From the NCBI RefSeq assembly GCF_003071345.1, contig NZ_QCYK01000002.1, forward strand, positions 2,046,001-2,110,000: a stretch of DNA of 64,000 bases. The letters run 5' to 3'. The notes under the pieces were generated by a model, which was given only the letters and a program-made list of their open reading frames with translations, was not told the DNA's origin and made no database searches. The position numbers and the translations under genes were made by a program. Positions 43,031 to 53,037 of the stretch are shown here, in pieces; the first letter of the stretch is position 1; each line of letters starts with the position of its first letter. The stretch is from Chitinophaga parva. GTDB taxonomy: Bacteria > Bacteroidota > Bacteroidia > Chitinophagales > Chitinophagaceae.

Positions 43031-44983
43031 ATGACCAAGCCGATCGTTTTTAGAAACCGCATTTCCCCAGCCTGGATTATCCTGCTGCTGGATCTTGCCT
43101 GTGCCCTTTTTTCCGTATATGCCGCTTTCGCGCTCCGTCTCAATTTCGACTTTGATGCTTTTTTTAATTATCCATTGCTGCAGATCGGGGAGATTGTAGG
43201 CATCACTTCCTTTGTATTATTCCTCCTGTTCCGTACTTACACTGGTGTGGTACGTTATACCAGCATAACAGACATTGGCCGCATCACTACCGTGAACCTT
43301 ATGGCCACGCTGTTCTATTTTTATATAGACTACTCCGGCCTGTTTAACCAGAGTGGCCGCGCATTTCCTATTTCTGTAGTGCTGATCAATTTCTTTATTG
43401 TCACCTTCCTCATGCTGACTTACCGCATGGCTGTAAAGCGCTTGTACTCCTTTATTATACAGTCTTCCAAGAACCAGACTACGCGCGCCGCCATCTATAA
43501 TACCGGGCACTCCGGCCTGATGGTGAAGCAGGCCATCCAGGATGATGTGACCTCTGATATTAAAGTAGTGGCCTTCCTGGAAAGCGATACAACCCGTGTT
43601 GGTAAAAGCCTGTATGGATTGCCCATTTATGGTACCCGCCGCTTGCAGCTGGCCCGTATGGTAAAGCAGGAGAAGGTGAAGCTGCTCATCGTGGCGGAAG
43701 AACATATGGAGCCGGAAGCGCTGAACAAACTGGTGGATGATTGCCTGGCGCTGGACCTCAAGATCCAGAAAGTGCCGGCCGTATCTACCTGGGTGAACCA
43801 GGGCTGGAGCCCTCAACAGTTAGAAGACATTCGTATTGAAGACCTGCTGGAACGGTCTGTGATCGATATTAAAAACCAGGAACTGGCCCGTGAACTGAAA
43901 GGCAAGGGCGTGCTGGTAACCGGCGCGGCAGGTTCCATTGGGAGCGAGATAGCCCGCCAGTTGATGAAATACGACATTTCTGTGCTGATTCTTTGTGATA
44001 AGGCAGAAACACCGCTGCATGAACTGGAATTGGAAATTGCAGAAAGCAATCCGTCCATGCCGGTGATCACGTACATAGCTGATGTGTGCGACAGGATCCG
44101 CATCCAGCAGTTGTTTGAAGTGTATGAGCCCAAGGTGGTTTATCATGCCGCTGCTTACAAGCACGTGCCCATGATGGAAAAGCATCCGTCCATGGCAGTA
44201 ATGAACAATGTGTTAGGTACACGCATTCTTGCGGAAACGGCCGTAGCCTATGAAGTGGAAAAATTTGTGATGGTCTCCACAGACAAAGCGGTGAACCCTA
44301 CCAATGTGATGGGGGCTTCCAAGCGTATTGCGGAGATCTTCACCCAATCATACGACAGGCATTTACAGGACGTATACCGCAAGGGCGGACCGGTGTATGG
44401 TGCACCGCCTACGCGTTTCATCACCACCCGCTTCGGGAATGTACTGGGCTCCAATGGCTCTGTGATCCCGCGGTTTAAGAAACAGCTGGAAAGCGGCGGT
44501 CCGCTTACCGTTACACACCCCGATATTACCCGTTATTTTATGACCATCCCCGAAGCCTGCCGCCTGGTGCTGGAAGCTGGTGCCATGGGCAATGGGGGAG
44601 AGATCTTCGTGTTTGATATGGGACAGCCCGTGAAGGTGCTGGACCTTGCAAAGAAGATGATCCGGATGTCTGGCCGCCAGTTAGGGCGCGATGTGAAGAT
44701 CATTTTTACGGGGCTGAGACCGGGCGAAAAACTGTATGAAGAATTGTTGAATAATGCAGAGAATACACTGCCTACATACCATGAAAAAATAATGATAGCA
44801 ACCGTACGGGAATATGACTTTGGCGAAGTGTCTGAGCAGATCAATGAACTGATAGAATGCGCCAGCAAACATTACGTAATGCCCACTGTGGCGCGCATGA
44901 AGCAGCTGGTGCCGGAGTTCCTGAGCAAGAACTCCGCGTATGAACAACTGGACCAGAACAAAAACGATAAGATCGCTTTATAA
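43031..44983 (+). CDS. Membrane-bound nucleotide-sugar 4,6-dehydratase (WbpM/CapD/FlaA1 family)
   Basis: 650 residues from ATG 43031; an upstream TTG would add 24 non-conserved residues. Four N-terminal transmembrane helices (about 12-130), a CoA-binding-like Rossmann domain (about 140-270), then an SDR catalytic domain from about 290: GxxGxxG in VTGAAGSIGSEIARQL, and the STDKAVNPTNVMGASKR active-site segment with Met in place of the usual Tyr, as in WbpM. It should convert UDP-GlcNAc to UDP-4-keto-6-deoxy-GlcNAc, the precursor of QuiNAc and FucNAc. First gene of the surface polysaccharide block. Confidence 0.93.
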   Translation: MTKPIVFRNRISPAWIILLLDLACALFSVYAAFALRLNFDFDAFFNYPLLQIGEIVGITSFVLFLLFRTYTGVVRYTSITDIGRITTVNLMATLFYFYIDYSGLFNQSGRAFPISVVLINFFIVTFLMLTYRMAVKRLYSFIIQSSKNQTTRAAIYNTGHSGLMVKQAIQDDVTSDIKVVAFLESDTTRVGKSLYGLPIYGTRRLQLARMVKQEKVKLLIVAEEHMEPEALNKLVDDCLALDLKIQKVPAVSTWVNQGWSPQQLEDIRIEDLLERSVIDIKNQELARELKGKGVLVTGAAGSIGSEIARQLMKYDISVLILCDKAETPLHELELEIAESNPSMPVITYIADVCDRIRIQQLFEVYEPKVVYHAAAYKHVPMMEKHPSMAVMNNVLGTRILAETAVAYEVEKFVMVSTDKAVNPTNVMGASKRIAEIFTQSYDRHLQDVYRKGGPVYGAPPTRFITTRFGNVLGSNGSVIPRFKKQLESGGPLTVTHPDITRYFMTIPEACRLVLEAGAMGNGGEIFVFDMGQPVKVLDLAKKMIRMSGRQLGRDVKIIFTGLRPGEKLYEELLNNAENTLPTYHEKIMIATVREYDFGEVSEQINELIECASKHYVMPTVARMKQLVPEFLSKNSAYEQLDQNKNDKIAL

Positions 44984-45054
44984 TTACGCCAGAAGCAGGC
45001 TGCATGGCATGTATTTTGCCAGGGCAGCAACGAGCTAAAACTATTATCAAGTTT

Positions 45055-45933
45055 ATGAAATTTTTCAGTTGGGGAACGCACGCTTTTGCCAAAGCGAAAG
45101 GTGTAGTATTTATCCGTACCACTATTATTATCGCAGTTGTTTTTTCAATGGTGGCTTGCAGCTCCGCTAAAAGAATGGGATATTTCCAGGATGTACCGGA
45201 TTCGTTAACCAGTAAAGCAGTAGCACAAGCAGTATATAAAAGCCCTACGGTACAGGTAGATGACATTTTGCAGATAACCGTACAGACGCTGGACCCTGGC
45301 GCTACCATGGCGATCAATCAGCCTAATAGCGCATCTTGGCCACTGGCTGGTTCCGGTGCGGCATCCGGCACTCCCGGTGGCGGCACAGGTGCGGCAGTAG
45401 TACCTAATACCGGCAGCGCAGTAAGTGGCTTCCTGGTAGACCATGACGGCAATATTGAATTGCCCCTGGTTGGTAAGGTGCAGGTGAAAGACAAGACCAC
45501 TGACGAAGTGCGGGAACTGGTACGCCAGAAGGCCGCACAATTCTATAAAGACCCGGTAGTGAACGTGAGACTGGCCAATTTTAAGATCACTGTTCTTGGT
45601 GAAGTGAATCGCCCCTCTACTTACATTATGCCCTCCGAAAAAGTAACCCTGCTGGATGCCCTGGGCATGGCGGGGGATATGACCATTTACGGCCGTCGCG
45701 AAAACGTGATGGTGATCCGCGAGGAAAATGGCCAGAAACAATTTGCACGCTTCGACCTGAATAACAGTAACCTGTTCACTTCCCCTTTTTATTACCTGAA
45801 ACAGGGAGACGTTGTGTATGTAGAACCGAACAAGCAGAAGGTGACCGGCACCGATGTTTCTGCGGTTAGAAGGATCTCGATCATCACCGCGGTAACTACG
45901 CTGGCGATCGTATTGTTGACAAGGATTAAATAG
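45055..45933 (+). CDS. Polysaccharide export lipoprotein (Wza-like)
   Basis: 292 residues from ATG 45055; 17 further codons upstream are in frame but leave no signal sequence at the N-terminus. A signal peptide with lipobox MVAC (about residues 31-34) begins a Poly_export domain (TVQVDDILQITVQTLDP, then GFLVDHDGNIELPLVGKVQV) and an SLBB domain (FKITVLGEVNRPSTYIMPSEKVTLLDALGMAGD). A C-terminal transmembrane segment (RRISIITAVTTLAIVLLTRIK) replaces the amphipathic outer-membrane helix of E. coli Wza; this form is common in Bacteroidota. A Gly/Ala/Pro-rich insert (~85-120) splits the first domain. It forms the export channel with Wzc encoded next. Confidence 0.92.
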   Translation: MKFFSWGTHAFAKAKGVVFIRTTIIIAVVFSMVACSSAKRMGYFQDVPDSLTSKAVAQAVYKSPTVQVDDILQITVQTLDPGATMAINQPNSASWPLAGSGAASGTPGGGTGAAVVPNTGSAVSGFLVDHDGNIELPLVGKVQVKDKTTDEVRELVRQKAAQFYKDPVVNVRLANFKITVLGEVNRPSTYIMPSEKVTLLDALGMAGDMTIYGRRENVMVIREENGQKQFARFDLNNSNLFTSPFYYLKQGDVVYVEPNKQKVTGTDVSAVRRISIITAVTTLAIVLLTRIK

Positions 45934-45958
45934 GAAGTAGAAAGTTAAAAGTTATTTT

Positions 45959-48364
45959 ATGCAGGAGAATAATTATATAAACGGTACCCCCGTGAATGGC
46001 GCAACGCACCACGTTGGCACCTCCGCGGATAGCAGCACGGACTTCCAGCAGTTGTTTGATAAGTTTACCAGGAACTGGTATTGGTTCCTGTTGTCTGTGA
46101 TCGTGTGTATGGCCGGCACGTGGGCTTACCTGCGTTATGTAACCCCGGACTATAAGATCAATGCAAAGATCCTGGTAGAAGACCAGCAGAAGGGTGGTGA
46201 TATACCCGGTAAAGATGTGCTGGACGAGCTGGATCTTTTCAATAGCAAGAGCAACGTGGAGAATGAGCTGGAGATCGTGAAATCACGTACCCTCATGGAA
46301 AATGTGGTGCGCAAACTGCAGCTGAACGTAGCCTACTTTGCGGAGGGCCGCATCAAGAAAACGGAGGAATGGGGCGCCCTGCCTTTCACCTTTCACTGGA
46401 TCTACCTCAAAGACACCCTGAACGATGTGCAATATACCGTGCAGCAAACTGCAGACGGTAAGCAATTTCACCTGGAGAATAAAAAAGCCGGGGTTGATAA
46501 AACTGCCCATTGGGGAGATACCCTGCATGTACAGGAAGGCATCCTGCAGGTGATGCGCAATGAACTGGTAAATATGGCCAATTCAGATTACACGGTGTCC
46601 GTAACCTCCATCGATAAAGCCACCGCGAATTACCAGGCCGCCCTGGAGGCGGCCATCCCCAACAAGGATGTGAGCGTGATCAATCTTTCCCTCATTTCTT
46701 CCATTCCCCGTAAAGGTGAGCAGATCGTGAACGCGCTGCTGGACACCTATCAGCAGGCCAGCATTGACGACAAGAACCGCATCGCTGACAGTACGATCGC
46801 CTTTATCGATAACCGCCTGCAGCTGGTAAGCCAGGAACTGAGCGGGGTAGAGAAGGATATCCAGAACTTTAAGCAGCAGAACGAGGTAGCCGACCTCCAG
46901 GCCCAGTCAAAGGCCCTGGTGGAAGGTACCACAGACTTTGCCAAGCAGCTTACGGACCAGCAGGTGCGTAAAAGCGTGGTGGAGTCGCTGCAGCAATACC
47001 TGGCAGATGAAACGAATAACAAACGCGTGATGCCCTCTTCTCTCATTGTGCAGGACCCCGGCTTCATGGCGTTGGTACAGAAGTACAATACCCTGGAAAT
47101 GGAGCGGGAACGCCAGATGATGTCCAGCACGGAGCATAATCCCGTAGTGCGCAATATTGACGAGCAACTGGCGGGCCTCCGTACAGACCTGCAGAGCAAC
47201 CTGGCCTCGCTGAACAGGGGCATTGATGTAAGCATTGCAGAGCTGCAGCGCCAGGCCGGTATGCTTACGGATAAGATCCACCAGGTGCCAGGCAAGGAGC
47301 GCATTTACCTTGACTTCTCCCGCCAGCAGGAAGTGAAGCAGGAGTTGTACCTGTTCCTGCTGAAAAAGCGCGAAGAATCCGCCATATCCAAAACTTCAAA
47401 TATTGCTATTGCCCGCATCGTAGATGCCGGTAAGAGCGAACCATTGCCCTTTAAGCCCAAACGCCCGCTGGTGTATGCCCTGGGCCTGCTCATAGGCCTG
47501 GGCCTTCCCATGGGTTGGCTGTATTTCAGGGATCTTTTGAACAAACGCATCAACCAACGTACGGACATAACCAGTATCTTACCGGTGCCGATCATTGCCG
47601 AAATAGGGCATAGCCCGCGTGAGGCCATCCTCACGGTAGGCAAAAATACCCATACCTCCCTGGCAGAGCAGTTCCGCGCCATGCGTACCAACCTGCAATT
47701 TGTCTTGGCTGGCAGCGGTAAAAAGGTAATTTTGCTGACCTCCAGCATGAGCGGCGAGGGCAAGTCCTTCATCGCCATGAACCTGTCCACCATCATCGCC
47801 ATGTCTGGCAAAAAAGTGGTGCTCGTGGAAATGGACCTGCGCAAGCCCAAAATATCCGAAAGGCTGGGCCTTGCCAATCATGTCGGTTTCAGTAGCTATG
47901 TAATTGGCCAGACACCATTAAATGAGTTATTAAAGCCGTCCGGCCAACATGAGAATTTCTGGGTGATCCCTTCCGGTCCTATCCCTCCCAACCCGGCAGA
48001 GCTACTGCTGATGGAGAAGACCGAGGCGCTCTTTGCTTACCTGCGTGCGGAATTTGACTACGTGATCATAGATAGTGCTCCTATAGGCCTGGTGACAGAT
48101 GCCCAACTGCTGGGCCGCTACGCGGATGCATCCCTGTACGTAGTAAGACTTGGGCACACGTTCAAGCATCAGCTGTTGTTCTGCAAAGACCTGTACCTGC
48201 AGCGTAAGCTGGGAAACATGGGCCTTATTGTGAACGATGTAAAAGCTGGCAGTGGCTACAGCTATGGTTATGGTTACGGTTATGGTTATGGCGATGCATA
48301 TGGTTATCAGGAAACAAACAAGGGGATTTTCAAACGGTTTAAAAAAACAACTAGCTCCAGATAA
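45959..48364 (+). CDS. Wzc-like polysaccharide copolymerase with BY-kinase domain
   Basis: 801 residues. An N-terminal Wzz domain starts near residue 20 with a transmembrane helix (WYWFLLSVIVCMAGTWAYL). Long coiled coils and a GNVR-like region span about 270-480, and a second helix lies near 500-520. The cytoplasmic BY-kinase has a Walker A with K602 (SMSGEGKS), an A'-type motif VVLVEMDLRKPK and a Walker B IDSAP. The tail carries eight tyrosines between 767 and 783 in near-perfect Y-G repeats, the autophosphorylation cluster. It controls chain length and export with the Wza protein. No Wzb phosphatase is encoded in the block. Confidence 0.95.
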   Translation: MQENNYINGTPVNGATHHVGTSADSSTDFQQLFDKFTRNWYWFLLSVIVCMAGTWAYLRYVTPDYKINAKILVEDQQKGGDIPGKDVLDELDLFNSKSNVENELEIVKSRTLMENVVRKLQLNVAYFAEGRIKKTEEWGALPFTFHWIYLKDTLNDVQYTVQQTADGKQFHLENKKAGVDKTAHWGDTLHVQEGILQVMRNELVNMANSDYTVSVTSIDKATANYQAALEAAIPNKDVSVINLSLISSIPRKGEQIVNALLDTYQQASIDDKNRIADSTIAFIDNRLQLVSQELSGVEKDIQNFKQQNEVADLQAQSKALVEGTTDFAKQLTDQQVRKSVVESLQQYLADETNNKRVMPSSLIVQDPGFMALVQKYNTLEMERERQMMSSTEHNPVVRNIDEQLAGLRTDLQSNLASLNRGIDVSIAELQRQAGMLTDKIHQVPGKERIYLDFSRQQEVKQELYLFLLKKREESAISKTSNIAIARIVDAGKSEPLPFKPKRPLVYALGLLIGLGLPMGWLYFRDLLNKRINQRTDITSILPVPIIAEIGHSPREAILTVGKNTHTSLAEQFRAMRTNLQFVLAGSGKKVILLTSSMSGEGKSFIAMNLSTIIAMSGKKVVLVEMDLRKPKISERLGLANHVGFSSYVIGQTPLNELLKPSGQHENFWVIPSGPIPPNPAELLLMEKTEALFAYLRAEFDYVIIDSAPIGLVTDAQLLGRYADASLYVVRLGHTFKHQLLFCKDLYLQRKLGNMGLIVNDVKAGSGYSYGYGYGYGYGDAYGYQETNKGIFKRFKKTTSSR

Positions 48365-48396
48365 CATCTATCAATAGAAAACTTTCGAAAAAATAT

Positions 48397-49713
48397 ATGA
48401 GCCAGGTTCTTAAAGACAAGGTCGAAAACGCCAAGATTGCTATTATCGGTTTAGGTTATGTGGGACTACCACTTGCCATTGAATTCGGAAAAAAGTACGA
48501 CACCCTCGGGTTTGACATCAACAAGGAACGTATAGAAGAACTGAGTGCTGGTAAAGACCGCACCCAGGAAGCCGACCTGGAAGCGCTGAATGAGGCCATT
48601 GCCAAAGGAAAAGATAAGAAATCAGAAACCGGACTGCGTTTTTCTTTCAACAAAGAAGACCTCCGGGCCTACAACATTTTTATCGTAACCGTGCCCACGC
48701 CCATTGACCAGTTCAAAGCGCCGGACCTGCGCCCGCTTATCAAGGCATCTGAAATGCTGGGCAGCATCCTGAAAAAGGGTGATACCGTGATCTATGAGTC
48801 TACCGTATACCCAGGCTGCACCGAAGAAGACTGCGTGCCGGTATTGGAAAAAGTGTCCGGTCTGAAATTTAACAAGGATTTCTTTGCCGGCTATTCCCCG
48901 GAACGCATCAACCCCGGTGATAAGGTGAACACGCTGACCAAGATCAAAAAAGTGACCAGCGGATCTACCCCGGAAGTGGCGGAGCGCGTGGATAATCTTT
49001 ATGGCTCTATCATTGAAGCGGGTACCCACAAGGCGTCCAATATTAAGGTGGCGGAGGCTTCCAAGGCTATTGAAAATGCGCAGCGCGATGTGAACATCAG
49101 TTTTGTGAATGAACTGGCCCTGATCTTTGACCGCATTGGCATTGATACCAACGACGTGATAGAAGCAGCGGGTACCAAGTGGAACTTCCTGAAATACAAA
49201 CCCGGGTTGGTAGGTGGCCACTGCATTGGCGTGGATCCTTACTACCTGGCACATAAAGCACAGTCACTGGGCTATCATCCGCAGGTGATCCTTTCCGGCC
49301 GCCGGGTGAATGATATGATGGGCCAGTTTGTGGCGAACAAGGTAGTAAAACTGATGATTGAAAAGGACCACAAGATCAAAGGTGCCAAAGCCCTGATCCT
49401 GGGGATCACTTTCAAGGAAAACTGCCCCGACGTGCGCAATACCCGCGTGGTAGACATTTACCATGAGTTGGAGAACTTTGGCCTGGATGTAGACATTTAT
49501 GATCCGTGGGCAGATGTGCAGGAAGTGAAAGAAGAATACGGTGTGGATATCCATAAAACACTGGACAAGAACGTGGTATATGATGCTATTATCATCGCCG
49601 TATCCCACCGCGAATTTGCCGACTTCGACTATCTGAAATTCAAACGTAACAACGCCGTGATCTTTGATACGAAGGCGCTGATAGACCGGAACCTGGTAGA
49701 TGCCAGGCTCTAA
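48397..49713 (+). CDS. UDP-N-acetylhexosamine 6-dehydrogenase (WbpO/TviB-like)
   Basis: 438 residues. N-terminal Rossmann fold (IGLGYVGLPLAIEFGKKYDTLGFD), a central dimer helix containing EASKAIENAQRDVNISFVNELALIF, and the catalytic Cys C276 in GGHCIGVDPYYL. The C-terminal UDP-binding domain has GITFKENCPDVRNTRVVDI. The GGHCIGVDPYY form, rather than GGxCFPKD, marks the WbpA/WbpO/TviB branch acting on UDP-GlcNAc or UDP-GalNAc, not UDP-glucose. It supplies a UDP-HexNAc uronic acid for the repeat unit. It lies 32 bp after wzc. Confidence 0.92.
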   Translation: MSQVLKDKVENAKIAIIGLGYVGLPLAIEFGKKYDTLGFDINKERIEELSAGKDRTQEADLEALNEAIAKGKDKKSETGLRFSFNKEDLRAYNIFIVTVPTPIDQFKAPDLRPLIKASEMLGSILKKGDTVIYESTVYPGCTEEDCVPVLEKVSGLKFNKDFFAGYSPERINPGDKVNTLTKIKKVTSGSTPEVAERVDNLYGSIIEAGTHKASNIKVAEASKAIENAQRDVNISFVNELALIFDRIGIDTNDVIEAAGTKWNFLKYKPGLVGGHCIGVDPYYLAHKAQSLGYHPQVILSGRRVNDMMGQFVANKVVKLMIEKDHKIKGAKALILGITFKENCPDVRNTRVVDIYHELENFGLDVDIYDPWADVQEVKEEYGVDIHKTLDKNVVYDAIIIAVSHREFADFDYLKFKRNNAVIFDTKALIDRNLVDARL

Positions 49714-49730
49714 AAATGTGAAACGGAAAC

Positions 49731-51044
49731 ATGAAACTCGTGATAGGCGATAGAGCCAAAGTGATTCTCAAAGGGACGCTTACGTCTGTAATACCCAGGG
49801 GATTGGGGTACTTGTATACAATACTCATTATTCCCCTGGTATTGAAGGCCCACGGCGAAATAGCCCTGGGTCTGTGGCTCACCGTGGTGTCAGTGATTGA
49901 GATCCTCAATTTTGCAGATTTCGGGATCACGAATAACCTGATCAACATGGTAGCCAAAACCTACCTGGAGAAGGATGTGGAAACGGAAAGAAAGATCGTA
50001 TCCTCTTCCTTCGTGATGATCATTGTCATTGCCTGCGTTATTTGCGGCATGTACCTGGCCACCAAGGATCATGTGGACTGGGCACACCTGCTCAAGGTGG
50101 ACGACCAGCACCTCATTGGCGAGGCAAAGCGGTCGCTCACTATCGTGGTGCTTTACTTTGTAATAAACTTTCCGCTGGTGATCTTCCAGAAAATACGTTA
50201 TGCTATACAGGAACGGCACTTTCTGAATTACTATGAGGCCAGCGGCAAAATAGTGACCATCCTGCTGGTATTACTGGGCATTTACCTGCATTTTTCCCTG
50301 TCGCAGCTCATTCTCATGTATGTGCTGGGGCCTGTGAGCGGGCAGTTGATCAATACCATAACGCTTATGATCAACAAACCCCAGTTTGTACCCAGCCTGG
50401 CTTTGTTTAACAAAGGCACCGTGAAGGAGATCTTTGGTACCAGCGTTTATTTTTTTGTGATCAACCTGGCTTACCTTTTTTATTCATCGTTTGATAACAT
50501 CCTCATTACAAATGCTATCAACCCGAGTGCGGTGGCGGGCTTTGCCACGGTAAAGCGGGTGTACGACCTTTTCCCGATGATGGTGGCCCTGGCCACACCC
50601 AGTTTCTGGGTGACCAACCGGGAAGCCTTTCTGAGAAGAGACATGCGCTGGCTGAATAATTTCTTTACAAAAGGCATCTTGATGAATGGTGCGGCTCTGC
50701 TGGCTTTGGTGGTGCTTTCGCTCATTGTTAATGCGCATTTCTTTAAATGGTTCACGCATGGCAGCGTGGAGAACATGACCCAGCTGCTGATCACCGTGGT
50801 AGCGGTGAATGCCGTGATCATCATCAACTACAATTTTTACAGCGCCTTTTTCATCGCTATTGATGAGATCAAGCGGTTTACCTGGTTCTTTGGGGTGTTT
50901 GCCGTATTGAGCTTTGGGATGAAAGTGTTGCTGCTGCCCCGGATAGGCGTTACCTACACCTATATGTGCAACGCCGGTCTTTACTTCGTTACTTTCTTTT
51001 TGCCTTGCTATTTGTACCTGCGTAAAAAAGTAGTGTTATTATGA
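49731..51044 (+). CDS. Wzx-like polysaccharide flippase
   Basis: 437 residues with about twelve hydrophobic helices and positively charged loops. The opening [21 protein letters not shown] and the polar residues inside helices fit the MATE/MOP-type flippase superfamily. ATFDNxL-like features appear in [21 protein letters not shown], typical of Wzx. It should move undecaprenyl-linked repeat units across the inner membrane for assembly by the Wzy-like protein encoded 0.5 kb further on. It shares a 4-bp ATGA overlap with the acyltransferase gene. Confidence 0.9.
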   Translation: MKLVIGDRAKVILKGTLTSVIPRGLGYLYTILIIPLVLKAHGEIALGLWLTVVSVIEILNFADFGITNNLINMVAKTYLEKDVETERKIVSSSFVMIIVIACVICGMYLATKDHVDWAHLLKVDDQHLIGEAKRSLTIVVLYFVINFPLVIFQKIRYAIQERHFLNYYEASGKIVTILLVLLGIYLHFSLSQLILMYVLGPVSGQLINTITLMINKPQFVPSLALFNKGTVKEIFGTSVYFFVINLAYLFYSSFDNILITNAINPSAVAGFATVKRVYDLFPMMVALATPSFWVTNREAFLRRDMRWLNNFFTKGILMNGAALLALVVLSLIVNAHFFKWFTHGSVENMTQLLITVVAVNAVIIINYNFYSAFFIAIDEIKRFTWFFGVFAVLSFGMKVLLLPRIGVTYTYMCNAGLYFVTFFLPCYLYLRKKVVLL

Positions 51045-51580
51045 AGTATGCACTGATCACCGGATTTATAAAGCGCCTGCCCGACTCCCGTTTTTTTGGG
51101 CTGAAGGCAAAGCTATGGCGCAGTGCAGGGCAGGATGTGCATCCAAGCTGCCGCCTTTTTTCCACCGTGCGTATTTCACAGGCCATCCGTCTCAGCGTAG
51201 GCGAAGATACTTTTATCGGGCACGATACCGTAATACTGGGCGGCCGCTCGTTTGTGCGAATTGGTGCCCGCTGTGATATTTCCAGCCGGGTAAATATCAT
51301 CACCGGCACGCATGAGCTGGACCCTGCAGGCCCGCGCATGGCAGGCCGGCCCCAATCACTGGATATTACCATCGGCAATGGGGTTTGGATAGGCGTAGGC
51401 GCCACCATCCTGGGGGGTGTTACGATCGGTGATATGGCCATGATAGCCGCCGGCAGTGTGGTGAGCAAAAATGTACCGCCTTACACCATTGTGGGTGGTG
51501 TGCCGGCAAAACCCATCCGAAGCTTTGATCCGGAAACCGGGAGCTGGATAAAGGATGCGGCAATATTTAAAACATTATAA
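51041..51580 (+). CDS. Hexapeptide-repeat acetyltransferase
   Basis: 179 residues. Left-handed beta-helix repeats are visible as [19 protein letters not shown], then [17 protein letters not shown] with the likely catalytic His, [34 protein letters not shown], ending with the typical [17 protein letters not shown] clamp. This is the CysE/LacA/MaaT-like family of O-acetyltransferases (WbbJ-type). It probably acetylates a hydroxyl on one sugar of the repeat unit. Its ATG overlaps the flippase stop by four bases, so the two are translationally coupled. Confidence 0.9.
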   Translation: MKYALITGFIKRLPDSRFFGLKAKLWRSAGQDVHPSCRLFSTVRISQAIRLSVGEDTFIGHDTVILGGRSFVRIGARCDISSRVNIITGTHELDPAGPRMAGRPQSLDITIGNGVWIGVGATILGGVTIGDMAMIAAGSVVSKNVPPYTIVGGVPAKPIRSFDPETGSWIKDAAIFKTL

Positions 51581-51601
51581 CAATCATTTCAGGAGAAAAA
51601 T

Positions 51602-53026
51602 ATGTTACAAAGCTTACGGAATAGCGAACTGAAATTCACGAAGGAATTCGCGAAGTTCTTCGGCCTGGTATTGGCGGTCCTGCTGGCCGGGGAAGCCGGC
51701 GCTGCTGTACTGTGCGTTCTTTGTATTTATTGGGCTGCCAAGGATGTGGACAAGGGCATTAAGGCACTTACGGTGAGCTTCCTGATCTTTGCGGTAAACC
51801 CGGTATTGTTCCACGCGCCTTTGTCGACGGTGATCTCGCTCCTGCGCATAGTGCTCATCTTTGTGTTTGCTGGCAAGGTGATCACCAGTAACCGGGCAGG
51901 CATGCCGGTGTATTATAAAGCACTGCTGGGCTTTTTGCTGGTAGTTACACTGATCACTTTTTACAGCAGCTATGAAAGCATGGTGTCTATAAGTAAGCTG
52001 TTCCAGTTTGGGCTGGCAGCTTCCAGTATCCTGCTGGGCTTTGCTAATTCACGCAAAACCGTTGATTATTGGATCAACTGGTTTTATACTTTGTTTGTAT
52101 TGGTAGTATTGCTTTCCTTGCCATTCCTGGCCATCCCTTCTGTGGGTTTTGCCCGCAATGGCACCGGCTTCCAGGGTATCCTCAACCATCCGCAGGCATA
52201 TGCGGTATTCCTTTCACCTTACATAGCCCTGCTACTGGCGGAGGTTGTGTTCCTTCAGCGGCATAACCGTTTCAACATACTGATGTTATTACTAGGTGCA
52301 GGGTCGCTTGTGCTAACGCAGGGGCGTACAGGGCTGGCGGCTATCGTAGTGGCAGCAGGGCTGTTGATCATATTTGCATTATTCTTCCACCGTTCTTTAC
52401 TGAAACAGTTTGGCACCCCGTTCAGGAAACTTGGCGGCATGGTGGCGATACTGGCTATTGCGGTGCTGGTGATCTTTAAGTATGATGATATCCAGTCTTC
52501 TGTTTATAAATTCTTACTGAAACGTGATACGGTGGCCGACCTCAAAGGTTCGTATAATATGTCGCGTGGCCAGAAGCTGGGTGACCAGGAGCGCAATATC
52601 GCCGCCCACCCGGTGTTCGGTATTGGCTTTGGCTTGCCATCAAATCGTGGTGACCTGGAAGTACAGCGCGATCCCATATTTGATTTGCCGGTGGGTGCTA
52701 CTGTGGAAAAAGGGTTGTTATTTATCTCCGTTTTTGAAGAGATCGGGTATATAGGTGCATTTTTCTTTTACCTGTTCCTGTTCATTCTGTTCCGGCAGTT
52801 CATCCGTGCTCGCAGTATCGCGTTGCCTTGGCTGGTACTGGCGGCTTTTGCCACAAACGTGGGGGAAGCTACGTTATTTTCATTCGGGGGAATGGGGCTA
52901 TTCATCTGGCTGCTGTTTGGTATAGGGGTTATGAAACCTGCCCCTGAAGTTGTACCGGCGGCACCTTCGCCACAGCCTGTTTTCCCGCCTTCTATTTTTG
53001 ATAATCTGGCTCTTAGTAAGTCATAA
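51602..53026 (+). CDS. O-antigen polymerase/ligase-like membrane protein (Wzy family)
   Basis: 474 residues with about eleven hydrophobic helices and a large periplasmic loop before the last three helices. That loop contains NMSRGQKLGDQERNIAAHPVFGIGFGLPS, matching the Wzy_C pattern in which an Arg and a following His/Gly-rich stretch form the catalytic region; the (L/T)QGRTGL motif near residue 245 is also typical. It should polymerise flipped repeat units, or alternatively ligate the chain to lipid A-core. With Wzx and Wzc in the same block, polymerase is more likely. Confidence 0.85.
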   Translation: MLQSLRNSELKFTKEFAKFFGLVLAVLLAGEAGAAVLCVLCIYWAAKDVDKGIKALTVSFLIFAVNPVLFHAPLSTVISLLRIVLIFVFAGKVITSNRAGMPVYYKALLGFLLVVTLITFYSSYESMVSISKLFQFGLAASSILLGFANSRKTVDYWINWFYTLFVLVVLLSLPFLAIPSVGFARNGTGFQGILNHPQAYAVFLSPYIALLLAEVVFLQRHNRFNILMLLLGAGSLVLTQGRTGLAAIVVAAGLLIIFALFFHRSLLKQFGTPFRKLGGMVAILAIAVLVIFKYDDIQSSVYKFLLKRDTVADLKGSYNMSRGQKLGDQERNIAAHPVFGIGFGLPSNRGDLEVQRDPIFDLPVGATVEKGLLFISVFEEIGYIGAFFFYLFLFILFRQFIRARSIALPWLVLAAFATNVGEATLFSFGGMGLFIWLLFGIGVMKPAPEVVPAAPSPQPVFPPSIFDNLALSKS

Positions 53027-53037
53027 CGCATTGTAAC

